From the NCBI GenBank assembly GCA_007134695.1, contig SLKI01000053.1, positions 16,779-80,778 of the forward strand: a stretch of DNA of 64,000 nucleotides, in the 5' to 3' direction. The stretch comes from Balneolaceae bacterium. Its GTDB lineage: Bacteria > Bacteroidota > Rhodothermia > Balneolales > Balneolaceae. Of this stretch, positions 26,569 to 35,265 are shown one piece after another. The number at the start of each line of letters is the position of its first letter. The stretch's first letter is position 1. The position numbers were made by a program, and so were the translations under genes. The notes beneath the pieces are model-generated. The model was not told where the DNA came from. It saw only the letters and a program-made list of their open reading frames with translations, and ran no database searches.

Positions 26569-27762
26569 ATGATCTATACCACTCCAAATAGCGGTACAGG
26601 ATCCATTCTGGGTACGTCTCCCGAAGAGATCGATACACCCCGGCAGGGGAGCGACCGGTTTCTGTTAACAGCCGTGATCGTTTTGATGATATTCGGGGTA
26701 CTGGCGGTCTACTCCTCAATAGCGTGGTTTGCCGAGACAAGAGGCACAACGGCCGGCACCCTGGTAACGGGTCATCTGGTCAAGCTGGCGATCGCCATGG
26801 TTGTGATGCTGATCGCCTCGAAAATCGATTATCATCTGGTCGCCCGATACAGCCGTGCGGCCGTCATTATCAGCTGGGTCCTGCTCGTCGCCGTATTGAT
26901 CTACGGCGAAGTGGTATTCGGCGCCCGGAGGTCCCTCACCATCGGCGGTATCTCCTTTCAGCCATCGTCGGTTGCAATCGTTTCTCTGCTGGTTCACGTG
27001 GCGGTGCTGCTTCACGAAAAGCAGGAGTATATCAAGGATTTCAAACGGTCGTTCCTGCCAATTTTGTTCTGGGTGATGCCAACCTTCTTTCTGATCGGGA
27101 TGGAGGACTTTAGCAGTGCAGTACTGCTGCTGGCTATCTGCCTGATTCTGATGTTCATCGGCCGCATCAGTACTGTGCAGATTGCAACATTTGTATTAAT
27201 CGGTGCGATCGGGGCTGGAGCGCTATTAAGCAGTTCCGACGAGCGCCAGAGCCGGGTTCAGGAGTATGTTGGGCAGATCACCCAGATCAACAGCTCGTCG
27301 TTTGAACCTGGAGCGGGATATCAGGCGCAACAGTCCTACATCGCGATCGCGCAGGGAAAACTGTTCGGAGTCGGGATCGGAAAAAGCACCCAGCGAGACT
27401 TTCTTCCGGCTCCCTATAACGATTTTATCTATTCGATTATCGCCGAGGAGTATGGACTGGCGGGAGCGGGTATGATTCTGCTGCTATTCCTGTTCATACT
27501 GCTCCGCGGAGTGGTCCATATTGCGCGCAACGCCCCGGACAATCTTGGAATTCTGTTGGCTACTGCCTGCACCCTCACAATCGCACTCTATGGATTTGTC
27601 AATGCGGCGGTCGCCTGCGGCCTTTTGCCGGTGACCGGTTTACCGATGCCGTTTGTCAGTTACGGCGGAACCAGCATGCTCTTCACCGCACTGATGGTCG
27701 GAATTCTGTTGAACATCTCGAAACATAACAAAAACCGTAACTCGACATTCTATTACGGCTGA
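26569..27762 (+). CDS. ftsW: Lipid II glycosyltransferase FtsW (SEDS family)
   Basis: A 397-residue SEDS-family polymerase with about ten membrane helices. In complex with FtsI it polymerises septal glycan strands from lipid II. Motifs include the early phrase GVLAVYSSIAWFAE, the large periplasmic loop region QAQQSYIAIAQGKLFGVGIGKS, AEEYGLAGAGMILLLF, and the C-terminal LPVTGLPMPFVSYGGTSMLF, which carries the family PxxGxxxPxxSxGG pattern. Position between murD and murG supports FtsW over RodA. It starts 3 bp after murD and its stop overlaps murG by one base. Confidence 0.96.
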   Translation: MIYTTPNSGTGSILGTSPEEIDTPRQGSDRFLLTAVIVLMIFGVLAVYSSIAWFAETRGTTAGTLVTGHLVKLAIAMVVMLIASKIDYHLVARYSRAAVIISWVLLVAVLIYGEVVFGARRSLTIGGISFQPSSVAIVSLLVHVAVLLHEKQEYIKDFKRSFLPILFWVMPTFFLIGMEDFSSAVLLLAICLILMFIGRISTVQIATFVLIGAIGAGALLSSSDERQSRVQEYVGQITQINSSSFEPGAGYQAQQSYIAIAQGKLFGVGIGKSTQRDFLPAPYNDFIYSIIAEEYGLAGAGMILLLFLFILLRGVVHIARNAPDNLGILLATACTLTIALYGFVNAAVACGLLPVTGLPMPFVSYGGTSMLFTALMVGILLNISKHNKNRNSTFYYG

Positions 27763-28925
27763 TGATCGCTGCCTCGAAAGAAATATCGTCTGCAGAAACC
27801 CCGGCCGCTGCTATACCGGCTTCCCGAGTAATGATCGCCGCGGGAGGTACCGGCGGCCACGTCTATCCGGGAATTGCGATTGCCGACCGGCTCAGGGAGA
27901 GTAATTCCGAAACGGATATTCTATTTGTCGGAACACGAAACCGTATGGAGTGGGAAACGGTACCGAAAGCCGGGTATGAGATCGACAGCATCTGGATCTC
28001 CGGAATCGACCGCAGAATTACGCTCAGGAATCTGCTATTTCCGCTGAAACTGATCGTCAGCCTGGTGCAGAGCTTTTTTATCATCCGGAAATTTCGGCCT
28101 GATGTGGTCGTCTCCTGCGGCGGATTCGCCTCCGGCCCTGTGGGGTGGGTGGCGGCAAAACTGCGGATTCCGCTGATCCTTCAGGAACAGAACAGCTACC
28201 CGGGCCTGACTACCCGGCTGCTTGCCAAACATGCAACCGTGATCTACACAGCGTTCAAAGAAGCGGCCGGACATCTCGACTCGGAACATGTAGTATTGGC
28301 CGGCAATCCTGTCCGAAGAGATCTGACCGAGGCGGACCGTGAAAATGCACGTACCCGATTCGGATTCCATGGCGAAAGGCCGGTACTACTTGTGATGGGC
28401 GGCAGCGGCGGCGCCAGGTCGATTAACCAGGCGATGCTGCGCCACCTGAGTCCACTGCATAACATTTCGGGTCTGCAGATCATCTGGCAGTGTGGACGAC
28501 GCTACTACTCGGAACTGAAAGAGCAGATCGGCTCCAAACACCTGGAGAATTTGAGGCTGATGGAATTTATCGACGATATGCCGGCCGCGTATGCGGCGGC
28601 AGATCTTGTTGTAAGCCGTGCCGGGGCGATCTCCTGCTCGGAACTTCTCGAAACCGGAACTCCGGCGATACTGGTTCCTTCGCCCAATGTGGCAGGGGAT
28701 CATCAGACAGAAAATGCTGCGTCACTCGTGGGCCAGGGAGCTGCCATTTCGGTTCGGGATAATGAACTGGAAGAGAAGCTGTTTGATCTGGTCAATGAAT
28801 TGATTTTTGATCGCAACCGGCTCGAGTCGATGCGCCGCTCCGCCGAGTCGGCTTCAAGACCCGATGCTGCCGACCAGATCGCTCATGAAATTTCTGAATT
28901 GATCAAACAACGTAATGGCCGATAA
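27762..28925 (+). CDS. murG: Lipid II synthase MurG
   Basis: A 387-residue peripheral membrane glycosyltransferase that adds GlcNAc to lipid I. The first 25 residues are an extra leader before the GT-B fold begins; an internal ATG at 27831 (MIAAGGTGGHVYP) would be an alternative start but loses overlap with ftsW. The N-terminal glycine loop AAGGTGGHVYPGIAIADRL, the phrase RPDVVVSCGGFASGPVGW, and the C-terminal UDP-GlcNAc site (GGSGGARSINQA; SRAGAISCSELLETGTPAILVP) are all present. The end overlaps murC by 11 bp. Confidence 0.97.
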   Translation: MIAASKEISSAETPAAAIPASRVMIAAGGTGGHVYPGIAIADRLRESNSETDILFVGTRNRMEWETVPKAGYEIDSIWISGIDRRITLRNLLFPLKLIVSLVQSFFIIRKFRPDVVVSCGGFASGPVGWVAAKLRIPLILQEQNSYPGLTTRLLAKHATVIYTAFKEAAGHLDSEHVVLAGNPVRRDLTEADRENARTRFGFHGERPVLLVMGGSGGARSINQAMLRHLSPLHNISGLQIIWQCGRRYYSELKEQIGSKHLENLRLMEFIDDMPAAYAAADLVVSRAGAISCSELLETGTPAILVPSPNVAGDHQTENAASLVGQGAAISVRDNELEEKLFDLVNELIFDRNRLESMRRSAESASRPDAADQIAHEISELIKQRNGR

Positions 28926-30345
28926 GATTCAGACACAACCGGTATTTGGACGTACCCGCCATATTCATATGGTCGGGATCGGTGGGATCGGTATGAGTGG
29001 TATGGCCGAAATTCTGCTCCAGCGCGGGTACAAGGTGACCGGATCGGATGGCCGGGAAAGCGAAACGACCCGGCGGCTGGAAGAGCTGGGTGCCGAGATT
29101 TTCTACGGCCACGACGCTTCTCAGATCGAAGGGGCTGATGTTATCGTATATACGAGTGCCGTCAAGGCCGAAGAAAATGTAGAGACAGTGGCGGCGATGG
29201 AGAAGAAAATTCCGGTGATCAAGCGGGCGGAGATGCTGGCCGAGCTGATGCGGATGAAATATGGTATCGGAGTCGCGGGTACCCATGGCAAGACAACGAC
29301 TACCACTCTGATCGGCCATGTTATCCAGGATGGAAGCTTTGATCCGACGATCATTGTGGGAGGCCGTGTGCACAGCTTCGACAAGACCAATGCAGTAGTC
29401 GGCAAGGGAGATATCATTGTGGTTGAGGCGGACGAGTTCGACCGGACTTTCCTTCGGCTCTCCCCCTCCATTGCTGTAATTACAAACATTGAAGCGGAAC
29501 ACCTCGACATCTATCAAAATCTGGAGGAGGTTAAAGAAGCGTTTGTCGAATTCGCATCCAAAGTTCCCTTTTACGGGGCGGTCGTGGTTGGACTGGATGA
29601 TCCGGTTGTCCGAAGCATCCTGCCCGATATCGAACGAAGGACTATCAGTTACGGGCTGACACCACAGGCCGATATCCGGGCGGTCGACCTGGAGCGCGAT
29701 CGTTTCTATACCACTTTTACCGTAATTGCAGAGGGTCAAAAAGCGGGTGAGATCAGGCTGAAGGCACCCGGTGAACACAATGTGAAAAATGCACTGGCAG
29801 CAGTAGCGGTCGGTCTGGAGCTGGGAATCGGTTTTGATCAGATTAAAAACGGCTTGGAGCGTTTCGAAGGAATTTTCCGGCGATTTCAGCTCAAGATGGA
29901 TGAAAACGACATTCTGCTGATCGACGATTATGCACACCACCCTACTGAAGTTCAGGCGACACTGCGTGCGGTGCGCAACGGCTGGGAAGAGCGTCGGGTG
30001 GTGGCAGTATTCCAGCCGCATCTCTACTCACGAACGTATGAGATGGCCCAGGAATTTGGGCACTCCTTTTTTGATGCTGAATTATTGGTGGTGACCGATG
30101 TTTACCCTTCCAGAGAGCAGCCGATCGAAGGGGTGTCGGGCGAATTGATCGCAGAGATTGCACGCAATTCGGGCCATCGGGGTGTCCATTATGTGAAAGA
30201 GAAATCCGATCTGCCCGAACGGCTGGCTGAGCTGGTCCGTCCGGGGGATATCGTCATTACGATGGGTGCCGGAGATATCTATAAGTATGGAGAAGAGTTT
30301 TCAACATTGATTAAAACAGGACAAGCTGATGAAAAGAGTTCATAA
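28915..30345 (+). CDS. murC: UDP-MurNAc:L-alanine ligase MurC
   Basis: A 476-residue ligase that starts the stem peptide by adding L-alanine to UDP-MurNAc. The UDP-binding loop HMVGIGGIGMSGMAEILL, the P-loop AGTHGKTTTTTLI, the central phrase VEADEFDRTFLRL and the C-terminal IDDYAHHPTEVQATLRA and FQPHLYSRTYEMAQEFG are all classical MurC. It overlaps murG by 11 bp at its start and the ftsQ-like gene by 17 bp at its end, so the whole murE-to-ftsQ run reads as one tightly coupled unit. Confidence 0.98.
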   Translation: MADKIQTQPVFGRTRHIHMVGIGGIGMSGMAEILLQRGYKVTGSDGRESETTRRLEELGAEIFYGHDASQIEGADVIVYTSAVKAEENVETVAAMEKKIPVIKRAEMLAELMRMKYGIGVAGTHGKTTTTTLIGHVIQDGSFDPTIIVGGRVHSFDKTNAVVGKGDIIVVEADEFDRTFLRLSPSIAVITNIEAEHLDIYQNLEEVKEAFVEFASKVPFYGAVVVGLDDPVVRSILPDIERRTISYGLTPQADIRAVDLERDRFYTTFTVIAEGQKAGEIRLKAPGEHNVKNALAAVAVGLELGIGFDQIKNGLERFEGIFRRFQLKMDENDILLIDDYAHHPTEVQATLRAVRNGWEERRVVAVFQPHLYSRTYEMAQEFGHSFFDAELLVVTDVYPSREQPIEGVSGELIAEIARNSGHRGVHYVKEKSDLPERLAELVRPGDIVITMGAGDIYKYGEEFSTLIKTGQADEKSS

Positions 30346-31159
30346 AGACCGTTCCGCCGAATCCCGTCGCAATCGCGGCCGTCCGGAACCTGGCGAGCCC
30401 CGCAGGGCAGAAGGCAGACGCTCGCAGAAGAAATCTGCGGGCCTTTGGCAGAAAATGTCTTCGTTTATCTGGCTGGCGGCGGCTCTTTTCTTCCTGGGGC
30501 TGGCTGTATATGCAGGTTTGCTGTGGGACAGCAACGCAACGATCAGCGAAATGAGGTTCAGCGGCATGAACTTTACGGCAGAGAGTGAATTACTTGAAGT
30601 GATCGATCAGCCGGTCGGTCTCAAACCGGACAGTATCGATTTTTCCGGGATGGCCGGACAACTGGCCTCCCTCCCCTATATCATACGTGCAGATTTCAGC
30701 GTGGATGTGAGAGGACGAATGACCGTAGAAGTGACGGAACGGCAACCACTGGCTATGCTGGCCGGAGGCAGCGGCCATGCCTATATCGACCGGGATGGAG
30801 TCATTCTGCCGCCTGTGACGGGATACGCGGTGAACGTGCCGATTTTACACGGATTCCCGGTCTCATCAGCCGGAGATACACTATCCGGAGAGGCATTTGA
30901 ACAGGTAAACAATTTTTTGAGTCAGGCTTCGCAGCATGAGCTCGGATGGATTACGATCAGCGAGGTTGCCTACAGCCGGGAGGAAGGGGTGAAAGCTCTG
31001 ACCCAGGAGAATGGAGTGAAACTTCTTTTCGGGCGGGAGAGGTTTGACGAAAAGCTTCGGTATTGGGAACGGTTTTACAGCGAGGTAATCCGGACCGAAG
31101 GGATCGACAATTTTTCGGTAGTGGACCTTCGCTATCGAAATCAGATCGTAACGAGGTAA
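30329..31159 (+). CDS. ftsQ: Division protein FtsQ (POTRA domain)
   Basis: A 276-residue bitopic protein in the ftsQ position between murC and ftsA. The first 40 residues are basic and cytoplasmic; a membrane helix covers about 45-65 (FIWLAAALFFLGLAVYAGLL). A POTRA-like domain follows at about 71-140 (ISEMRFSGMNFTAESELLEV, LPYIIRADFSVDVRGRMTVEVTERQPLAML), and then the FtsQ beta domain. FtsQ recruits FtsL and FtsB to the septum. Sequence conservation is low but topology and context are decisive. It overlaps murC by 17 bp; a 104-bp gap separates it from ftsA. Confidence 0.92.
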   Translation: MKRVHKDRSAESRRNRGRPEPGEPRRAEGRRSQKKSAGLWQKMSSFIWLAAALFFLGLAVYAGLLWDSNATISEMRFSGMNFTAESELLEVIDQPVGLKPDSIDFSGMAGQLASLPYIIRADFSVDVRGRMTVEVTERQPLAMLAGGSGHAYIDRDGVILPPVTGYAVNVPILHGFPVSSAGDTLSGEAFEQVNNFLSQASQHELGWITISEVAYSREEGVKALTQENGVKLLFGRERFDEKLRYWERFYSEVIRTEGIDNFSVVDLRYRNQIVTR

Positions 31160-31263
31160 AGGTCAATATACTACCCGTTGAAAGATGGAATGGACGGCAG
31201 AGGAAATGCAAACAACGAACATTGATTTAGCAATAAATAACATTTACTGACGAGGCAGATACC

Positions 31264-32526
31264 ATGACGAATGAACATGAACAAATTGTCGTAGGACTGG
31301 ATATCGGATCGACCAAGGTGTGCGCCGTAGTCGCATCGATCGATCAGCAGGAACAGATTCATATCCTCGGGGTGGGTAAAGCCGCCAGTGACGGATTGAA
31401 CCGGGGTGTGGTGGTCAACATCGATAAAACCGTTAATGCGATCCAGACTGCAGTCGAGCAGGCCGAACTTGCTTCAGGTATTGAGGTGAGTTCAGTGAAC
31501 GTGGGAATTGCCGGCGACCATATTCGCAGCATCCGCAGCAAAGGGGTCATCACGATCAACAACAAGGATAAAGAGATCACCCTCAAGGATGTGGAGCGGC
31601 TGCTTGAGGATTGTCAGCGAATTATGTTGCCGCCCGACCAGCAGATCATTCATGTAATACCGCAGGAATTTGTGGTTGACGGACAGGATGGAATCAGTGA
31701 TCCGGTCGGAATGAGCGGTATGCGAATGGAGGCAGAAGTTCACATCATTACCGGGCTGGTATCTGCAGCCAAGAATATTTATCGGTGTGTCGAACGAGCC
31801 GGATACCAGGTAGCTGATATCATCCTCGAGCCGCTCGCTTCCTCCTATGCCGTGCTGGATGACGAGGAGAAAGAAGCGGGAGTGGTGCTAGTCGACATCG
31901 GCGGCGGAACGACCGATCTGGCGGTTTTCCAGGACAACACTATCCGGCATACGGCGGTGATCGCAATTGCCGGCAAAAAAGTGACCGACGATATCCGGGT
32001 CGGACTCAGCGTACTGGATGATCAGGCCGAGAAGCTCAAACGCAACCACGGAGACTGTTTTGTGGATCTGATCGAAGAGGATGAGACGATTACCGTCCCG
32101 GGAATCGCAGGCCGACCGCCGAAAGAGATTACAAAGAGTATTCTGGCCAAGATTATTCAGGCCAGAATGGAGGAGATCATGGAGATCGTTGCGATTGAAG
32201 TAAAGCGCAGCGGTTATGCCGATTCCCTGAGTGCCGGACTGGTACTCTCGGGCGGCGGCTCCCTGATCCGGAACATCTGTCCGCTGGCCAATGAGGTTTT
32301 GGGGATGGATGCCAAGATCGGCCGCCCGCTTGGACTCGCGGGTGGATTGATCGACGAAGTGGACAGCCCGGTCTACGCAACCGGTGTAGGCCTGGTGATT
32401 CACGCACTCCGAAGCGGTCAAAACGGTGCCGAAGCGATGGTACCGAGCGGATCGCGCGGATCCGGAGTGGAAAAGGTGATGACTCAAATCGCCGAAAGAA
32501 TGAAAAGCTGGTTCAAGGAGTTGTAG
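31264..32526 (+). CDS. ftsA: Division protein FtsA
   Basis: A 420-residue actin-like protein that tethers FtsZ to the membrane. The phosphate-1 motif is VVGLDIGSTKVCAVVA near residue 8-23, the SHS2/1C region follows, and phosphate-2 is VVLVDIGGGTTDLAVF. The adenosine motif is LVLSGGGSLIRNI. The C-terminus ends in an amphipathic membrane-targeting helix (VMTQIAERMKSWFKEL). GAGG at 31251-31254 sits just upstream of the ATG as a plausible RBS. The ORF is preceded by a 104-bp gap that may hold an additional promoter, and followed by ftsZ. Confidence 0.98.
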   Translation: MTNEHEQIVVGLDIGSTKVCAVVASIDQQEQIHILGVGKAASDGLNRGVVVNIDKTVNAIQTAVEQAELASGIEVSSVNVGIAGDHIRSIRSKGVITINNKDKEITLKDVERLLEDCQRIMLPPDQQIIHVIPQEFVVDGQDGISDPVGMSGMRMEAEVHIITGLVSAAKNIYRCVERAGYQVADIILEPLASSYAVLDDEEKEAGVVLVDIGGGTTDLAVFQDNTIRHTAVIAIAGKKVTDDIRVGLSVLDDQAEKLKRNHGDCFVDLIEEDETITVPGIAGRPPKEITKSILAKIIQARMEEIMEIVAIEVKRSGYADSLSAGLVLSGGGSLIRNICPLANEVLGMDAKIGRPLGLAGGLIDEVDSPVYATGVGLVIHALRSGQNGAEAMVPSGSRGSGVEKVMTQIAERMKSWFKEL

Positions 32527-32644
32527 CATCAGGTGTTGAAACGACACCGGATGAGTGCTCTTTGTGCCGGAAAAAAGCAATCAACTACAGACAGAAATAG
32601 TCATAGCAATCAACATCTATAGCAATCCAAAAAGGAGTAATACC

Positions 32645-33982
32645 ATGTCAGAATTAACCCCACGCTTCAGTTTTGACGAGAAGAGTCAAGACAACGCGAA
32701 GATCAAGGTGATCGGAGTTGGGGGTGGCGGCGGAAATGCCATCAACAACATGATCAACAAAGGCCTGACCAGTGTAGAGTATATTGCTCTCAACACAGAT
32801 TCCCAGGCATTAAAAAATAACCAGGCCGACATCGCCATCCAGGTCGGTGCCAACCTGACAAGCGGCCTCGGAGCTGGAGCCCGCCCGGAAATCGGCCGGG
32901 AAGCGGTCGAGGAGAACCGGCATGAAATCGAAGAGTCGGTGGACGGTGCGGATATGATTTTTATTACCGCAGGAATGGGAGGCGGAACCGGAACGGGAGG
33001 AGCTCCCGTTGTGGCCGGAATCGCCAAACGGAAAGGTATCCTGACCGTCGGCGTAGTTACCACTCCGTTCCAGTGCGAAGGCAAAGTTCGAATGAAGTAC
33101 GCCCTGGAAGGGGTTACCGAGCTGAAGAAGAATTGTGATACGGTCATTGTAATCCCCAATGAGCGCCTGCTCGATATTTCGGATGAAAGCACCTCGCTGA
33201 TGGAGGCGTTCGAAATGGCAAACGAGGTGCTCTACAACGCAACCCGCGGCATTTCGGATCTGATCCTGATGCCGGGCCTCATCAACCTCGACTTTGCCGA
33301 TGTTAGAACCACCATGATCGATGGAGGTGCAGCTATTATGGGTGCGGCTACGGCAACGGGAGATGACCGAGCCGAAATTGCCGCCCGTGAAGCGATCAAC
33401 TCACCGCTGCTCGACGGAGTCAGTATCCGGGGTGCGCGGAACGTCCTTGTCAACATTTCAGCCGGAGGAAATCTGGGTATGCGCGAGACGACCACGGCAA
33501 CGAGCATCATCCAGCAGGAGGCTGGCGAAGATGCCGAGATTATACTCGGAACGGTACTCGACGAATCCTATGAAGATGAGATGAGGGTTACGGTGATAGC
33601 AACCGGCTTTGATCTCTCGGACGATCAAAATCAGGCAAAAGTGGCGCCGAACGGTAAGCCGGAGTTTAAAAAGAACTCCAAGCTGGAAAACCTTCCCAAA
33701 GCGGGCGAAATCGCCAGCCGGTTCAGCCGAACCGAACCGGAGTTTTACAAAGGCGAGAAAAACCTGAAAAACCTCGATTCCCCGGCTATTCATCGGCGTG
33801 AACTCAAATTCATGCAGTCGGTTGAGGAAGAGGAGAAGCAAGAGCTTTCCGATTCACGGACCCGGGAGGAGGAGGTGCAGAAAAAAGCTTCCAACGACGA
33901 ATCACGACCTGGCGAACGTGGTGAACGAATCGATAAACGGGATTCCGAGCAGCCGGCGTTCCTTCGAAAAATCATGGATTAA
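32645..33982 (+). CDS. ftsZ: Division GTPase FtsZ
   Basis: A 445-residue tubulin homologue that forms the Z ring. I chose ATG 32645, preceded by AAGGAG at 32632-32637; a longer frame starting at 32555 has an unlikely N-terminus. The nucleotide-binding region starts KVIGVGGGGGNAINNMI, the tubulin signature GGGTGTGG is at about 112-119, and the T7 loop reads NLDFADVRT at about 214-222. A charged, disordered linker of about 100 residues leads to the conserved C-terminal peptide (QPAFLRKIMD) that binds FtsA. This is the last gene of the dcw cluster; no downstream ORF continues the operon. Confidence 0.99.
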   Translation: MSELTPRFSFDEKSQDNAKIKVIGVGGGGGNAINNMINKGLTSVEYIALNTDSQALKNNQADIAIQVGANLTSGLGAGARPEIGREAVEENRHEIEESVDGADMIFITAGMGGGTGTGGAPVVAGIAKRKGILTVGVVTTPFQCEGKVRMKYALEGVTELKKNCDTVIVIPNERLLDISDESTSLMEAFEMANEVLYNATRGISDLILMPGLINLDFADVRTTMIDGGAAIMGAATATGDDRAEIAAREAINSPLLDGVSIRGARNVLVNISAGGNLGMRETTTATSIIQQEAGEDAEIILGTVLDESYEDEMRVTVIATGFDLSDDQNQAKVAPNGKPEFKKNSKLENLPKAGEIASRFSRTEPEFYKGEKNLKNLDSPAIHRRELKFMQSVEEEEKQELSDSRTREEEVQKKASNDESRPGERGERIDKRDSEQPAFLRKIMD

Positions 33983-34035
33983 AGCTGTAGCAGGAATCAA
34001 TAGTTGACATTCAGCAAAACAGATATACTCCTTGA

Positions 34036-34150
34036 CGGGCGGCCTCACATTCGCCCGGCCGCTACGGCATTCTGACGGTGCCTTACGGCCTCCGGTACAA
34101 ACCGGTTAGCTCCGGCTGGTTTCGGAGCGGCTGTCCGGTATGTATCCGGA
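34036..34150 (+). other. Run of five short hairpins after ftsZ (candidate structured RNA)
   Basis: In the 360-bp gap between ftsZ and the next gene, five adjacent inverted repeats occur: CGGGCG/CGCCCG (34036-34057), GGCA/TGCC (34066-34082), CCGGT/ACCGG with a 4-nt loop (34092-34105), GCTCCG/CGGAGC (34109-34128) and TCCGG/CCGGA (34134-34150). A terminator follows at 34181. It could be a small RNA, an unusual ftsZ 3' UTR, or chance pairing in CCGG-rich DNA. TTGACA (34004) and TATACT (34024) lie just upstream but only 14 bp apart, too close for a confident promoter. Confidence 0.45.
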
Positions 34151-34180
34151 TGACGGTTTGACGGTTTAGATTGCTAAATC

Positions 34181-34219
34181 AAAAGGGAGTCCTTTGACCG
34201 GGGCTCCTTTTCTTTTTTT
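34181..34219 (+). terminator. Rho-independent terminator of the dcw cluster/hairpin segment
   Basis: AAAAGG-G-AG at 34181-34189 pairs with CTCCTTTT at 34204-34211 (one bulged G); inner TCC pairs with GGG across a short loop. The stem is followed by TCTTTTTTTG. Confidence 0.8.
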
Positions 34220-34342
34220 GTCCAATAAGAAACTCTGTCCGGTTTATACGATTCGAATGGTTATTGTGGCTGATCTAATTTGCCATTCTGCCCGGCCGGT
34301 GGTAAACTTTCAACCAGGCGCTGTTACTCAGAACAATCAACG

Positions 34343-34633
34343 ATGATCATCAACGTTATGGGATTTTGGGAATTTTTTCTGCTGCTCTTGATTGCAGGTA
34401 TTTGCGGGTCAATCGGCCAGACGATCGCCGGATACAGCCGGGGCGGTTGTATCGTCTCAATCGTCGTCGGGTTTATTGGCGCTCTGCTTGGCAGCTGGCT
34501 CAGTGAGCAACTCGGATTGCCTGAGCTTTTTTCTGTGCAGATCGGAGGCAGTGAATTCCCCATTATCTGGGCTATTATCGGCTCCGTTATATTTGTTACC
34601 GTTGTCGGGCTGCTGACCCGTCACAAAGATTGA
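34343..34633 (+). CDS. GlsB/YeaQ/YmgE-type small membrane protein
   Basis: A 96-residue protein from ATG 34343 (MIINVMGFWEFF). Three hydrophobic segments are visible at about 6-25, 33-52 and 68-90, with glycine-rich phrases (AGICGSIGQTIAGYSRGGCIVSIVVGFIGALLGSWLS) typical of the transglycosylase-associated/GlsB-YeaQ-YmgE family of small stress-related membrane proteins. Members are often induced by general or envelope stress; the molecular role is unclear. The SELF-like C-terminal part (SEFPIIWAIIGSVIFVTVVGLL) completes the family pattern. It stands between the dcw terminator and the MerC-like gene, 30 bp upstream of the latter. Confidence 0.85.
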   Translation: MIINVMGFWEFFLLLLIAGICGSIGQTIAGYSRGGCIVSIVVGFIGALLGSWLSEQLGLPELFSVQIGGSEFPIIWAIIGSVIFVTVVGLLTRHKD

Positions 34634-34663
34634 AATTTTATTTCCACGCAGAACACAAAGAAT

Positions 34664-35113
34664 TTGAAAACCAGATCGCTTGCGAAACGTTCGATTTGGG
34701 ACCGGATCGGTATTGGTGTGTCGACAGTCTGCCTGATCCACTGTCTCTCTATCCCGGTTCTCGTATCGATATTACCTCTATGGCCGCCAATTGCCGGCGT
34801 AAATGACTGGGTACACCCGGTTCTGATCCTTCTTATAGCGCCTGTCATCTTTTTTGCTATTCGCAGAAGCCATTACGATCGGAAAATAACGTCCCTCCTG
34901 ATTTTCGGTTTCCTGTTGATCACTGCAGGCTGGCTTCTCGGACACCATCTGTTCGGGTTGATCACGGAGATCATTTTGACTTCAACGGGCAGTGTTGCTT
35001 TGATCTACGGCCATTGGAAAAATTACAGGCATCATCAGGTGTGTACCAACAGAAGCCACAACCACCATCCGATCGCGGAAAAACTGGCTGGCGAAGATAT
35101 TCCGTCTGACTGA
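34664..35113 (+). CDS. MerC domain-containing membrane protein
   Basis: A 149-residue protein starting at TTG 34664. It has four hydrophobic segments and the MerC hallmark Cys pair in the first helix (VSTVCLIHCLSIPVL). A His/Cys-rich tail follows (HHQVCTNRSHNHHPIAEK), suggesting metal binding. MerC was named as an inner-membrane mercury importer, but chromosomal MerC-domain proteins in this phylum commonly sit beside metal-related TonB receptors and Fur-type regulators, so zinc or another divalent metal is as likely. The neighbouring ZnuD-like receptor and the metal-type operator at 35192 support that reading. I infer the substrate only from context. Confidence 0.85.
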   Translation: MKTRSLAKRSIWDRIGIGVSTVCLIHCLSIPVLVSILPLWPPIAGVNDWVHPVLILLIAPVIFFAIRRSHYDRKITSLLIFGFLLITAGWLLGHHLFGLITEIILTSTGSVALIYGHWKNYRHHQVCTNRSHNHHPIAEKLAGEDIPSD

Positions 35114-35180
35114 AGCCAACGAACCGCCAGGATCCACTCCGAACCTTGATTGTCATTTGCCGCCTGTAAAGTTTACTACA

Positions 35181-35210
35181 TTGACAAAAATTTTTAGTCT
35201 TAGCTAAAAT
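35181..35210 (+). promoter_or_regulatory. Putative promoter of the TonB-dependent receptor gene
   Basis: TTGACA at 35181-35186 and TAAAAT at 35205-35210, spacer 18 bp, 56 bp upstream of the GTG start. The -10 box is overlapped by the palindrome at 35192-35209. Confidence 0.65.
35192..35209. promoter_or_regulatory. Palindromic operator, probably metal-dependent
   Basis: TTTTAG-TCTTAG-CTAAAA: perfect 6-bp arms with a 6-bp centre, overlapping the -10 region. The TTTAG-N-CTAAA pattern resembles binding sites of DtxR/MntR-type metal-dependent repressors. No such regulator gene lies in the window, so assignment is inferred from motif shape and from the metal-related genes on both sides. Confidence 0.6.
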
Positions 35211-35265
35211 AAATTGTATATTTGTATGAACATGAGGACAAGAATCGAAAGATGGGGTTCCATAC

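Noticed and set aside
28903..30021. Minus-strand open frame of about 372 codons antisense to murC
   Set aside because: murC is certain on the other strand; the antisense frame has no recognisable features and arises from codon bias.
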